Source: Vibrio panuliri
GTDB taxonomy: Bacteria > Pseudomonadota > Gammaproteobacteria > Enterobacterales > Vibrionaceae
Length of the DNA stretch: 64,000 nt
Assembly: GCF_009938205.1 (NCBI RefSeq)
Contig: NZ_AP019655.1
Location: 1,178,001-1,242,000, forward strand
Direction of reading: 5' to 3'
The notes under the pieces were generated by a model. The model saw only the letters and a program-made list of their open reading frames with translations, made no database searches and was not told the origin of the DNA. Shown in pieces: positions 16,117 through 24,241 of the stretch. Position 1 is the stretch's first letter. Every line of letters starts with the position of its first letter. Position numbers and translations under genes: made by a program.

Positions 16117-17300
16117 ATTGATTACTTGGCGGTTTTCCGCTTCTCATTTTCTAATAGGTTAGAACAAAAAATAATCAATTTCAATATAAACTATATATTT
16201 ATTCCTTTTAAAACAATGGGTTGGGTTGACTTTTTGTTTGGGTTATGTATAACTTTTCTACAAGTCTCTGTATTCTAGGCTTTTTATTTTTGAGTATTTT
16301 TAACTAACAGGAGTCTTTTAATATAGATGTGGGTAGTACTGGTATACAGAATATCGTTTATGAGGTAGAGAATTTGGAACAGTATGATATCGTTCTTCAC
16401 TTCTCCATTCGCCGATCAACCGAATAATCAAACTCACTCAATGTGCAGTGGTATGAATGCTGAGTTGAACGAAATTCAAGGGGTACATCCTACCAGATTC
16501 GTAACAGTATCTAATTCAACACACATGTTGCGCAATAAGCTCTAGCATGTTTATCCCCCAAACTATGTCGACCTGAAATTTAGGATACATTTCTTTAGTC
16601 ATGATTTGACCTGTTTTTCTAGTATCTAAATATGTAGTTTGTCTTGTATGGAATGGGTCTAATTAAAAGGCTCTTTTTTAGCACAGCGGATTTTTTAGTA
16701 TGGTTAGGAATGATTTTGAAGATGTATTTGGGGTGTAGTGGAAAGTAAGTTGCGAGCTATGTAGGGCGAGTTCACTTTGATGATAAGTTTAAAGATGCAG
16801 TGCGAACGGATTGATGACTAGTTGCATATTGTTCATCAAAACCTGTATTCCTGAAGATATTGAAATTGACGACAAATAGCTAATACAATCCCGAAGATTA
16901 TCACTGAACAGAAAGAAGAGCTTATTGATCTACTCAGCGAAGACGTGATCTAGGCAACTAGCCAATGGACAATCAAAAGCACTCTAGAGGTGCTTTTATG
17001 AACAACTAAGCTACTGATTACATTGATTACAGCAATGCATGTGGTAGAATACTTCGACTTGATAGCAATGGAAGGATATAGCTTTGATTGCTGGAGAAAA
17101 TGAAAATTAGGTTTGTAAAGGTAGCGAAATTCCTTGTCGGGTAATCCGATTCCAATACAAGCCACAAGTAATGATTCTAAAGAGCTCTCTTCGAGATGTC
17201 TTAACGTTATTTGTAATTTGATCATCCATGTCCGCGAAAGCAGGAAAGGAACATCATTTTAATTATTTATTTTCAATCCAAAAAGAGAGGTAAAACCTGT
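16117..17300. other. 1.2-kb stretch without a convincing gene
   Basis: The region has short broken frames on both strands. On the plus strand a fragment near 16890-16950 reads like the end of a small protein (TEQKEELIDLLSED) and is followed by an inverted repeat with flanking T-run near 16975-16999, a probable terminator. This looks like remnants of decayed genes. The part next to 16116 should hold the int operon promoter. Confidence 0.4.
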
Positions 17301-17438
17301 ATGCGTTTTCAAGTAAATCTACAAATAGACCAAAGTGTAATCAATTCAGTTCTTGACTTAGTCAAGGTGCTGGTTATTCGAGGAACTACGATAGCTGGTG
17401 TAATAGCCGCTATTTCGTCCCAAATCCCTCTGGGTTAG
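17301..17438 (+). CDS. Possible 45-aa small hydrophobic protein
   Basis: The ATG is preceded by AGAGAGG about 12 bases upstream. The peptide has a basic/polar start (MRFQVNLQIDQS) and one hydrophobic segment (VLDLVKVLVIRGTTIAGVIAAI) long enough to cross or touch the membrane. It lies upstream of the DUF1289-SH3 gene on the same strand. I do not recognise it; coding status is uncertain. Confidence 0.3.
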   Translation: MRFQVNLQIDQSVINSVLDLVKVLVIRGTTIAGVIAAISSQIPLG

Positions 17439-17526
17439 TAAGTCGATTAGGTAGGATGGTTGACGGGAAAGGTGACTACAAGGATGGAGTCACTGTACCT
17501 GTTATGACCATTAATAATGGAGTGTT

Positions 17527-18294
17527 ATGTCTCAAAGAGCTGAGCAACTTGAATTTTTCGCAGTACCTAGCCCTTGCGTTGGTATCTGTACCATTGATGA
17601 TAAAGGTTATTGTCAAGGGTGTATGCGAAAGCGAGAAGAAAGATTTAATTGGCTCAATTACACCCCAGCGCAGCAACTTCATGTCATTAAACAGTGTCGT
17701 CAGCGATATAGGCGTAAGATTCTTCAAGGTCGATTTCCTAGAGACGAGCTCAAAATTGATGAAGAAAACAGCATTGAATTACAAGATGACCTCTTTGCTA
17801 CCATCAAGCAATATGTCGATAAGCAAGATCTAAAGCTCAGTAAGAATATTGAGAAAGAGATAAAGGAAGTTCTCGATGATACGAGGGATATAGATAGCTT
17901 ATCTCATCCAGCCATCAAAGCTTTATTCATTATCATCAAGGAAATCTTCCTACCGTTCGTTGTCTCTTGTTTAGCTGCCGTCTTCATGGAACAGTCTGAC
18001 TTTGTCAGAGACATCTTTAGAGATGTCCCTAGAGAGCAACTGAAACAAGAAATCAAGAATCAAGAGTTCACCGAGAAGTACAAGAACTTCAGCGTCATAA
18101 TTCGAAATGACATTATGAGAAGAGACCCTTCTCCTAAAGGTGAAGTTGTTGCTTTCCTTGATGTAGGTGATGTTGTTGAAGTTCTAGATATCTACAATAA
18201 CTGGGTTTATATAAGGGTTGAAGTCGGTGATGACATTGAGACTGGCTGGATAGTTAAAGGTGTAAGTCAAAGGCTTAATATCAGAACCATCTAA
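17527..18294 (+). CDS. DUF1289-TM-SH3 fusion protein
   Basis: Residues 15-65 are a DUF1289 domain with its Cys pattern (PCVGICTIDDKGYCQGCMRKRE and the WLNYTPAQQ helix), normally a stand-alone protein of about 60-80 aa that may bind a metal. A charged helical linker follows, then a hydrophobic segment at about 133-155 (ALFIIIKEIFLPFVVSCLAA). The C-terminal part (about 185-250) matches a bacterial SH3 domain (GEVVAFLDVGDVVEVLDIYNNWVYI, ending in GWI). GGAG upstream of the ATG supports the start. SH3b domains often bind peptidoglycan or protein ligands. The combination is unusual and the function is unknown. Confidence 0.75.
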   Translation: MSQRAEQLEFFAVPSPCVGICTIDDKGYCQGCMRKREERFNWLNYTPAQQLHVIKQCRQRYRRKILQGRFPRDELKIDEENSIELQDDLFATIKQYVDKQDLKLSKNIEKEIKEVLDDTRDIDSLSHPAIKALFIIIKEIFLPFVVSCLAAVFMEQSDFVRDIFRDVPREQLKQEIKNQEFTEKYKNFSVIIRNDIMRRDPSPKGEVVAFLDVGDVVEVLDIYNNWVYIRVEVGDDIETGWIVKGVSQRLNIRTI

Positions 18295-18457
18295 TTTCCC
18301 TAGGTGACTCATAACAAGAACTCAAGGCTTCAGGATACTTTCTATAATCTTCCGCAAGTTATTTAGAGTAATTGAACTAAACGATTTTTGTCTAAAACAG
18401 TTGTAGTTGGCACTTTCTAGCTTGTGTTGTAACGGCTATTAAAATAGGAAAGAACCG

Positions 18458-18571
18458 ATGAATAAATACACTAGAGCGATAATTCTGATCACTATAATCG
18501 TTTGTATCGTTTGGTTTGGTATGCATTCAGTCGAACGACTTGCGGATATTGGTCAGGGGATCGGGAAATAA
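18458..18571 (+). CDS. Possible 37-aa single-TM peptide
   Basis: AGGAAAG lies seven bases upstream of the ATG. The peptide starts MNKYTR, has a transmembrane segment (AIILITIIVCIVWFGM) and a short polar tail. Size and layout fit small membrane peptides, but nothing else confirms it. Confidence 0.3.
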   Translation: MNKYTRAIILITIIVCIVWFGMHSVERLADIGQGIGK

Positions 18572-18764
18572 TTGTGGCTCTAATTGAAATGGTATGGGAA
18601 ATTTGATTATGTACATAGAGACTTCAGCCTCCCTTGCTAGGTCACTTCGTTATACCTAAGATAACTCACCATTTACTTATTTATAGAAGCCACTGAATGT
18701 TATTGTCCAAAATAGGGCTACAAGCCATCTTGTAACCCTTGAACAGGCATCTATAACTGATAGG

Positions 18765-19529
18765 TTAAATTAGTCCTAAGACCTTAAGGCACTCATCGTT
18801 GACTCCTGAGCAGTGCTTGATTGCGAACTCTTTCAGTGTAAATATTGAAGACTTAGCTATCTGAACGTCATGCAATTCGCGATCATCGATTAAACACACT
18901 GTGTAATCTTCGGTTCGCTTTGCTTGGCTTGCATAGATGCATATTTCGATTCGATTATCTCCTAGCATCAAAACCGATTCCGATCGAGAAAAATGCATCT
19001 GGCTGTAGTGCCCGAACCTCGAAATTTGTAGGTAAAACGCTATCTCAGCTGTATTTTTAGGGATAGCAAAGGGAGTGCCACATTTTAAGCGAATACATGC
19101 TAAGCTCTCGCTGCCTAACTGGACGCGAACGCCTTTAAGTATCAGACCGCTCAAATACTTGGCGCGAACTTCTGGGGCAAAATATTGATAAACTTCGTAT
19201 GGCATACACACGTCTCCAGAGGCATCATCATTCTGCTCAAGCCAGCGGTCTAATGTGTAACTATCAATACCAATTTCACTTTTAAACTGTTCAAAATCAC
19301 CAAGTGTTTTAGCTAAGAGTTGTGGGGAATAGCCTTCTTCAATAAATGCATCAATTGCCAAATAAGGGTGCGAATAGAGAGTATGAATAGCGTAGTCGAT
19401 TAGCCCGATTTGTTTTTCTCTAACACCGAGCTCAAAAAATCGTGATAAGTCTAAGCTATCAATATAAGCAGCACCCTCCATGAGGGTCGTTATTAAGTCT
19501 TGGCGAATACTATTAGATAAGCGCATCAT
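18765..19529 (-). CDS. Unrecognised 254-aa protein coupled to the island integrase
   Basis: The ATG at 19529 overlaps the integrase stop (4 bp), so the two are co-translated. The protein is soluble, with a helical N-terminal half and a beta-rich C-terminal half (GVRVQLGSESLACIRLKCG, RIEICIYASQ). No DNA-binding motif or catalytic set is evident. As a tightly coupled partner it could be a directionality or regulatory factor of the integrase, but 254 aa is large for an excisionase. I do not recognise the family. Confidence 0.75.
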   Translation of the reverse strand: MMRLSNSIRQDLITTLMEGAAYIDSLDLSRFFELGVREKQIGLIDYAIHTLYSHPYLAIDAFIEEGYSPQLLAKTLGDFEQFKSEIGIDSYTLDRWLEQNDDASGDVCMPYEVYQYFAPEVRAKYLSGLILKGVRVQLGSESLACIRLKCGTPFAIPKNTAEIAFYLQISRFGHYSQMHFSRSESVLMLGDNRIEICIYASQAKRTEDYTVCLIDDRELHDVQIAKSSIFTLKEFAIKHCSGVNDECLKVLGLI

Positions 19530-20854
19530 AAGGTTCCCTCCAAGTTAATTTCAAATGCAGCAACAATCTCAAGCAATTTGTCTATTCGATGTTTTTTCCC
19601 GTAACGTCCATAAGTCATGTTTGGGTTGGTGTGACCAACAACCTCGGCGACGCTGTGCTCGGGAATGTCTTTTTCTTTCAGCTCATCGATAAAGGTATGG
19701 CGCAAGCTATAAGCTGTAGGGCGTGCTCCCGCACGCATTCCTAACTTAGTTTGCAGCTTGCCGAACTGTTGCCGATACGTTTTAGTCCAGTCTTTGTCTT
19801 TTCCCAGCGGCTTGTAGTGGAATAACGGTGAACGTTTGCGGGTTTTGCGTGACTCATAGAATTGCAAAAAGCTCTCACGTAACTGTGGGTGTAAGGGGAT
19901 TGTGCGAACCGCATGTTGGTTCTTTAAATGTTGATCTTTAGATAGATCGGTTACTTTAATACACGGAATACGCATCTGCCATACAATGTCTTTGACGTAT
20001 ATCTGACATACCTCTCCAGTTCGAAAACCATGAAACAGTTGTAACTTAGTTACCCACTGGAAATCTTCTGTTTGTCGCAAATATTCGGCACTTCGAAACA
20101 GCCTAATCAACTCAGACTCAGTCCAGCGTTCTCGTTGCTCTGAAGCATGCAGCTTACTTTTAAACTTTGGATTTATCCCCTGAGCTGGATTATCTGAGTT
20201 GAAACCTTTCGCTTTAAGCCAAGCAAAATACTGTTTAACCGACGCAAAATAATCTTGGTTTGATTTTGCTGAGCGTTTTCCACTTTTTAAATGATCTACA
20301 TAATCGAGTAAGTCAGCGCTGGTTACTTTGTCTTGTTCCAACCCTTTGTGAACGAGAAACTTGATACTGTAACTAATTCGTTGCTCCAACTGGTGAACTG
20401 ACAATTTGGTAATTCCTTGCTTATGCTTACTTTCCACAAACAACGCAAGAGAATCATCAAAAGAAGTGGGCTTACAACGATTTGCGGTATTTCGATGTTC
20501 AAAAGCATCGTTTATTAATGATTCAGCTACAGAATGCTCGTCAACAAGCTCTACCGCGTTATATTGCGGATGTTCATATGACGCTGAACCACTAATAAAT
20601 GAAAGGCGGATACAATTGATATTTTGATCGAGAGCTGATTTGAAGAGATCAAATTTAGGGGGACACGAGGTATCTAGCCTAGTAATGGCGGATCGAAGGT
20701 AGTTAGCTACTATGAAGTTACGAGCAATCGCTTCTGAGCGTTCTTTGGTACGAAGGCTTACTTTTATGTCGAATGGATAGCCAAAACGCTGTAGTGGCTT
20801 AGGGATGCAAATGCGGGTTTGATAGACGCCGTTGGGCGCTTTTTGTAAGTACAT
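19526..20854 (-). CDS. Tyrosine integrase of the tRNA-Ser island
   Basis: This 442-aa phage-type integrase has an N-terminal arm-binding region (residues 1-60, with PNGVYQTRICIPKPL), a core-binding domain (about 130-230) and a catalytic domain with Arg278 (HGFRTGE), Arg385/His386 (YSLRHTF), His408 (VVGHTN) and Tyr418 (GRYGK). The length and the PNGVYQ start fit the group that uses tRNA genes as attB. It begins 88 bp from the 3' end of tRNA-Ser, next to the right att repeat, and is co-translated with the 254-aa gene. Confidence 0.92.
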   Translation of the reverse strand: MYLQKAPNGVYQTRICIPKPLQRFGYPFDIKVSLRTKERSEAIARNFIVANYLRSAITRLDTSCPPKFDLFKSALDQNINCIRLSFISGSASYEHPQYNAVELVDEHSVAESLINDAFEHRNTANRCKPTSFDDSLALFVESKHKQGITKLSVHQLEQRISYSIKFLVHKGLEQDKVTSADLLDYVDHLKSGKRSAKSNQDYFASVKQYFAWLKAKGFNSDNPAQGINPKFKSKLHASEQRERWTESELIRLFRSAEYLRQTEDFQWVTKLQLFHGFRTGEVCQIYVKDIVWQMRIPCIKVTDLSKDQHLKNQHAVRTIPLHPQLRESFLQFYESRKTRKRSPLFHYKPLGKDKDWTKTYRQQFGKLQTKLGMRAGARPTAYSLRHTFIDELKEKDIPEHSVAEVVGHTNPNMTYGRYGKKHRIDKLLEIVAAFEINLEGTL

Positions 20855-20904
20855 TGTCTCACCTCATTGTCATGAAAGTGATTTGCAGTACTACAGATAC
20901 GAAA

Positions 20905-20927
20905 AAGCCCTTGAAAATCAAGGGCTT
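20905..20927 (-). terminator. Terminator of tRNA-Ser
   Basis: AAGCCCTTGA (20905-20914) and TCAAGGGCTT (20918-20927) form a perfect 10-bp stem, followed on the minus strand by a T-run. It lies between the tRNA and the integrase start and is brought in by the element. Confidence 0.75.
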
Positions 20928-20941
20928 GGACGTATAAATAA

Positions 20942-20968
20942 GTGGCGGAGAGATAGGGATTTGAACCC
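20942..20968 (-). repeat. Right att site within tRNA-Ser
   Basis: This 27-bp sequence is identical to 9512-9538. It covers the acceptor 3' strand and T-arm of the tRNA, so integration rebuilds a complete tRNA gene. Confidence 0.85.
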
Positions 20969-21033
20969 TAGATACGCTATTAACGTATGCCGGTTTTCAA
21001 GACCGGTGCTTTCAACCACTCAGCCATCTCTCC
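20943..21033 (-). tRNA. tRNA-Ser(UGA)
   Basis: Read on the minus strand it starts GGAGAGATGGCTGAGTGG, has the anticodon stem-loop CCGGTCTTGAAAACCGG with TGA as anticodon (20997-20999), a long variable arm (the class II mark of tRNA-Ser), the T-arm GGTTCAAATCC and an encoded CCA. Acceptor arms GGAGAGA/TCTCTCC pair. It is the integration target of the neighbouring element. Confidence 0.96.
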
Positions 21034-21350
21034 GTTGCGGGATGTATATTAGTGACAGCCGATCCGCTTGTAAAGCAATTATTTACCGCGACTTGTCCAA
21101 TCGCTCACAAAGCAACCAGAGCAATGTACTACGCTTTAGCTAAGCCCTTGATAAAATCGTTCATGCTTTAAGTAAAAACTCTAATAGCTCACAAACTAAT
21201 AAAATAGTGTTTTATTGTTAATTTATTGAATTATAATAAATTATGGCATTTAGGGTTACGCGTGTACGCCCGAAAGTAATTGCACACATTTGTGAACTGC
21301 TTCAAAATTAGGGCAATTAGCGCAGTCTATAGTCTTTTTCTGAGGTTTTT
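21034..21350. other. Intergenic region between tRNA-Ser and maoC-like gene
   Basis: This region is AT-rich and must contain the divergent promoters of tRNA-Ser and the MaoC gene. No gene is seen. Confidence 0.4.
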
Positions 21351-22028
21351 ATGAAAGTCGCTGACTTATTTAAACATCGTAGTACCCATGACTCTAAGCA
21401 TCAGTCAGAGTTTATGCAATGGATGTCTCCTACTGTTCGTGAGTACTGGGGGGAGTTCCTAAACAAAGCGAACAATCGCCAACTATTCACACGTTTGCGT
21501 GACCTTCAGCAGCCAGCGGTTAACGATGAACCACCTCAGCCTAAACCTATCGAAATGAAGCCGGAAGCTGCCGTGCTTTATAGCGAGTTGGTTGAAAAGA
21601 TCGATACAGTCATCCACACTGGTGATTGGATTAATGTGTCTCAAGAGCGTATCAATCAGTTTGGTCAAGTCACTGAAGATATGCAGTGGATTCATACCAA
21701 CCCAGAGCGCGCTGAAAACGAGTCACCATTTAAGACGACGATTGCACACGGCTTTTTGACTTTGGCATTGTTGCCAAAAATGACCGACAGTGTTGACCCA
21801 GATAACACTCTTTTCCCAACGGCGAAGATGGTTGTTAACCTTGGTCTTAACCAAGTGCGTTTCCCTTATCCGGTAAAAGCTGGCAACAATATCCGTGCAG
21901 TGAGTACACTTTCTAAAGTGACACCAATCCGTAAAGGGCTGGAAATTGAACGTGAAATCAAAGTGGAAATCGAAGGTGTGCGTCGCCCTGCCGCTGTCGT
22001 GGTTTCAGTGATTCAACTGCATTTCTGA
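21351..22028 (+). CDS. MaoC-family dehydratase ((R)-specific enoyl-CoA hydratase-like)
   Basis: This 225-aa protein has a hot-dog-fold MaoC domain from about residue 85 on. The hydratase signature is visible: VTEDMQWIHTNPERAENESPFKTTIAHGFLTLAL, with the Asp and His of the active site (D...H and AHGF). A helical N-terminal extension (1-80) is typical of the Vibrio homologues near polyhydroxyalkanoate genes. It hydrates enoyl-CoA to (R)-3-hydroxyacyl-CoA. TGAGG upstream supports the start, and a strong terminator follows. Confidence 0.85.
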   Translation: MKVADLFKHRSTHDSKHQSEFMQWMSPTVREYWGEFLNKANNRQLFTRLRDLQQPAVNDEPPQPKPIEMKPEAAVLYSELVEKIDTVIHTGDWINVSQERINQFGQVTEDMQWIHTNPERAENESPFKTTIAHGFLTLALLPKMTDSVDPDNTLFPTAKMVVNLGLNQVRFPYPVKAGNNIRAVSTLSKVTPIRKGLEIEREIKVEIEGVRRPAAVVVSVIQLHF

Positions 22029-22050
22029 TTGTCATTCAAAATCATAAAGA

Positions 22051-22077
22051 AAGGAGAGCAAAATGCTCTCCTTTTTT
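22051..22077 (+). terminator. Terminator after the MaoC gene
   Basis: AGGAGAGCA and TGCTCTCCT form a perfect 9-bp stem with a 3-nt loop, then a T-run. The A-rich left flank lets it also serve the convergent PstS-like gene. Confidence 0.85.
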
Positions 22078-22091
22078 GTGTCTGGCTCTCA

Positions 22092-22907
22092 CTACTTGCT
22101 GGCGGTGTAGCCATACTCATTAATCAATTGCTTAGCCTCTTTGCTCTGCAAATAGTCCACAAATGATTGTGACTCTTGGTCAAGTTTATTCGTTTGATAG
22201 AAAATCAAGAAAGGACGCGCCAATTCGTAACGGTTGTCGATAACATTTTTGTTGGTCGCTTCTACCCCTTCAAAGTTAATCGCTTTTACCGAGCGGTCAA
22301 CAGAGCCCAATGACACAAACCCAATCGCTTGCGAGTTATGATTGACTAGGGTTTTGACCATACTGTTGCTGTTTACCACTAAGTTATCTGGGTTAACGTC
22401 AGACACCATACGACCATTTACGGTCTTGGTCAGGCCAAGTAAGCTCTCAAAGCTGTATTGTGAGCCAGAAGAAGCCTCTCGCGTTACCACGGCGATCTTT
22501 TGATCGTCACCGCCAAGTTGCTTCCAGTTGGTAATGTTCCCTTTATAAACATCGTATAACTGCTCACGAGTAATATTCTTTACTGGGTTCGCTTGGTTGA
22601 CGATAACGGCCAGTCCATCCATCGCAATGGTATGAACAGAAAGTGTCTCGTCTTGTTCGCTTTCCGTCAGATAACGTGAGCTCATGCCTAACTCGGCAAC
22701 ACCTTTTTTAACTAAGGTGACGCCTGCTGTTGAACCGATCCCCTGCACCGCAATATAGGTTTTGGGGTGGACTTGATTATATTGCTCAGCCAGCACATCC
22801 ATAACACGTGCGACTGACGTAGAGCCTGAAATATTGATTTCGCTGGCGGTGGCAGAAAGAGATAAAAAAGGTAGAGAGATTAGCGCAGCTAACGCGACTC
22901 GAAACAT
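22092..22907 (-). CDS. PstS-like phosphate ABC transporter substrate-binding protein
   Basis: I start at the second Met (22907), which has GGAG nine bases upstream; the first in-frame ATG is at 22919. The protein (271 aa) has a signal peptide ending near ATASE, then ISGSTSVARVMDVLAEQY, an ASSGSQYSFE phosphate-binding loop and the usual GFVSLGSV segment of PstS. It would bind phosphate in the periplasm. No pstCAB genes are adjacent, so it is a stand-alone binding protein like the extra PstS copies common in Vibrio. Confidence 0.85.
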   Translation of the reverse strand: MFRVALAALISLPFLSLSATASEINISGSTSVARVMDVLAEQYNQVHPKTYIAVQGIGSTAGVTLVKKGVAELGMSSRYLTESEQDETLSVHTIAMDGLAVIVNQANPVKNITREQLYDVYKGNITNWKQLGGDDQKIAVVTREASSGSQYSFESLLGLTKTVNGRMVSDVNPDNLVVNSNSMVKTLVNHNSQAIGFVSLGSVDRSVKAINFEGVEATNKNVIDNRYELARPFLIFYQTNKLDQESQSFVDYLQSKEAKQLINEYGYTASK

Positions 22908-23097
22908 AGGGTTCTCCATTGACTAAAGCGATTCACTTGAGTTTATAAATACACGAGTTTCAACGAATAGAATGCTCAGTGACTCATAAAACCGTATTAG
23001 CATATGGCGGTTTGATTACAATTTTGTGAAAGGAGGTGCAGACGCCATCAAATGTAAGCCATACTATGGGAGAAGTGTTCGCGTTTCTGGAGTTGAT

Positions 23098-23451
23098 ATG
23101 GGGTTAGTAAGTTTGCTACAGCGTCAGGTTGAAAGCCGCGCTGAAACTATCTGTCGTGGCCGCAATCAAAACTTACCCGCAGAGCTGGGTAAAGCGATTT
23201 TCGAACCAATTGAAAATGGTGTGGTGTTCTTTAAACAACACTATCTTCTGGATTCTGCTCACTGTGATTACACTTCTCAAGTTGCCAAAGTGCATTGGGA
23301 TGAGACAAATAGCCAATGGTGTTTGTTTATCGCTGACACGAGTGAGGATGACCAGTGGCTTCCCTACCCTTACTTAGCACAAAGCACTGACTTAACCGCG
23401 ATCATGCGCGAGCTTGATAAAGATCCTAAATCGCTGTTTTGGGATGACTAG
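23098..23451 (+). CDS. DUF3024-family protein
   Basis: The start at 23098 (MGLVSLLQRQVE) has GGAG seven bases upstream; a longer frame from 23026 has no good ribosome site. The 117-aa protein has the family's WCLFIADTSEDDQWLPYPYLAQ core and an N-terminal helix. Function is unknown. It is convergent with the TetR gene, leaving only 7 bp between stops. Confidence 0.75.
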   Translation: MGLVSLLQRQVESRAETICRGRNQNLPAELGKAIFEPIENGVVFFKQHYLLDSAHCDYTSQVAKVHWDETNSQWCLFIADTSEDDQWLPYPYLAQSTDLTAIMRELDKDPKSLFWDD

Positions 23452-23458
23452 CGTCTCG

Positions 23459-24100
23459 TTATGGCTCCGCTTGTGGGCTAGTAAACATACCTTGGCTTAA
23501 TAGCATCATATTGTGTTCAAACAGTTGCGCCAAAAACTCATCATTAAGCTGCACGCCATGAATCGCTAACATCGAAGCGGGCGCAATAAACGGAAACACC
23601 ATCAGCGAGATAAACGAAACTCGGCATAAATTCGGGTCAAGATCGGTTCTTATTACCTTGTTTTCAAGCAACTTATCAAACATCACTGTTTGAATTGGTT
23701 TTGCGATATCCGCGATCACCTTCTCCAACAGTTGTCGCTGTGGCACCGATTCAGGCATGTTCATCACTTGCAGAATTAAGCGTGGAAACTCAGGCGTTTT
23801 ACTCATTTCTTGGTAGTAAGTGCGCATGATCCCCACCAAATTACCTTGGCTTGTTTCCCTTTGTAGTTGCCCCATGCGCTGATTAATCGGCTCTAAAGTT
23901 TCCCTGAGCATGGTCTCAAACAAGCCTTCCTTGTTGCCAAAGTAGTAGCGAATTAATGCACTATCAACACCCGCTTTGCTGGCAAGTAAACGAATCGATA
24001 CCTTGTCGTAGGCCATCACGGTAAATAACTCACGTGATGCTTGAATCAACTTCGCTCGCGCTTGCGTGTTACTGCTGGGTCTACCTGCTTTTCGCTTCAT
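23459..24100 (-). CDS. TetR-family transcriptional regulator
   Basis: This is a 213-aa protein with an N-terminal TetR helix-turn-helix at residues 12-58 (RAKLIQASRELF, VSIRLLASKAGVDSALIRYYFGNKEGLF), followed by a helical ligand domain. It lies after the giant adhesin gene on the same strand with a terminator between, so it is probably transcribed alone. Target and ligand cannot be read from the sequence. Confidence 0.9.
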   Translation of the reverse strand: MKRKAGRPSSNTQARAKLIQASRELFTVMAYDKVSIRLLASKAGVDSALIRYYFGNKEGLFETMLRETLEPINQRMGQLQRETSQGNLVGIMRTYYQEMSKTPEFPRLILQVMNMPESVPQRQLLEKVIADIAKPIQTVMFDKLLENKVIRTDLDPNLCRVSFISLMVFPFIAPASMLAIHGVQLNDEFLAQLFEHNMMLLSQGMFTSPQAEP

Positions 24101-24125
24101 TACTCACTGCCGACCTTCTAATCAT

Positions 24126-24148
24126 AAAAAAAGCACCTTAACGGTGCT
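24126..24148 (-). terminator. Terminator between adhesin and TetR genes
   Basis: AGCACC (24132-24137) and GGTGCT (24143-24148) form a stem followed on the minus strand by seven Ts. It ends transcription of the adhesin gene. Confidence 0.75.
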
Positions 24149-24199
24149 GGTTAGCTTAGCGGATTGAACCACTGAGATCGAGAACTACCCCCATAAAGG

Positions 24200-24221
24200 G
24201 TGGCGCACAAACGTGCGCCAC
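24200..24221. terminator. Perfect hairpin just after the adhesin stop
   Basis: GTGGCGCAC and GTGCGCCAC form a perfect 9-bp GC-rich stem with loop AAAC, about 20 bp after the adhesin stop. There is no T-run, so it may stabilise the 3' end of the mRNA rather than terminate. Confidence 0.5.
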
Positions 24222-24241
24222 ATCTTAAAGGTTATTCGTCA

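Larger units (their letters stand above)
9512..20968. mobile_element. Integrative element in tRNA-Ser(UGA), about 11.4 kb
   Basis: The element is bounded by the 27-bp direct repeat, has a tyrosine integrase 88 bp from the intact tRNA at its right end, and carries accessory genes. Cargo: a GHKL/Shedu-like protein, an orphan integron-like cassette, a second int / ORF60 / MobV-like relaxase operon, a DUF1289-SH3 fusion and small genes. There are no conjugation genes, so at most it is mobilizable. Other accessory genes continue left of 9512, which suggests a second island in tandem at the same tRNA. Confidence 0.8.

Noticed and set aside
16950..17225. 91-aa minus-strand frame in the 1.2-kb gene-poor stretch
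   Set aside because: No ribosome site, low-complexity hydrophobic composition and overlap with a probable terminator; likely chance.
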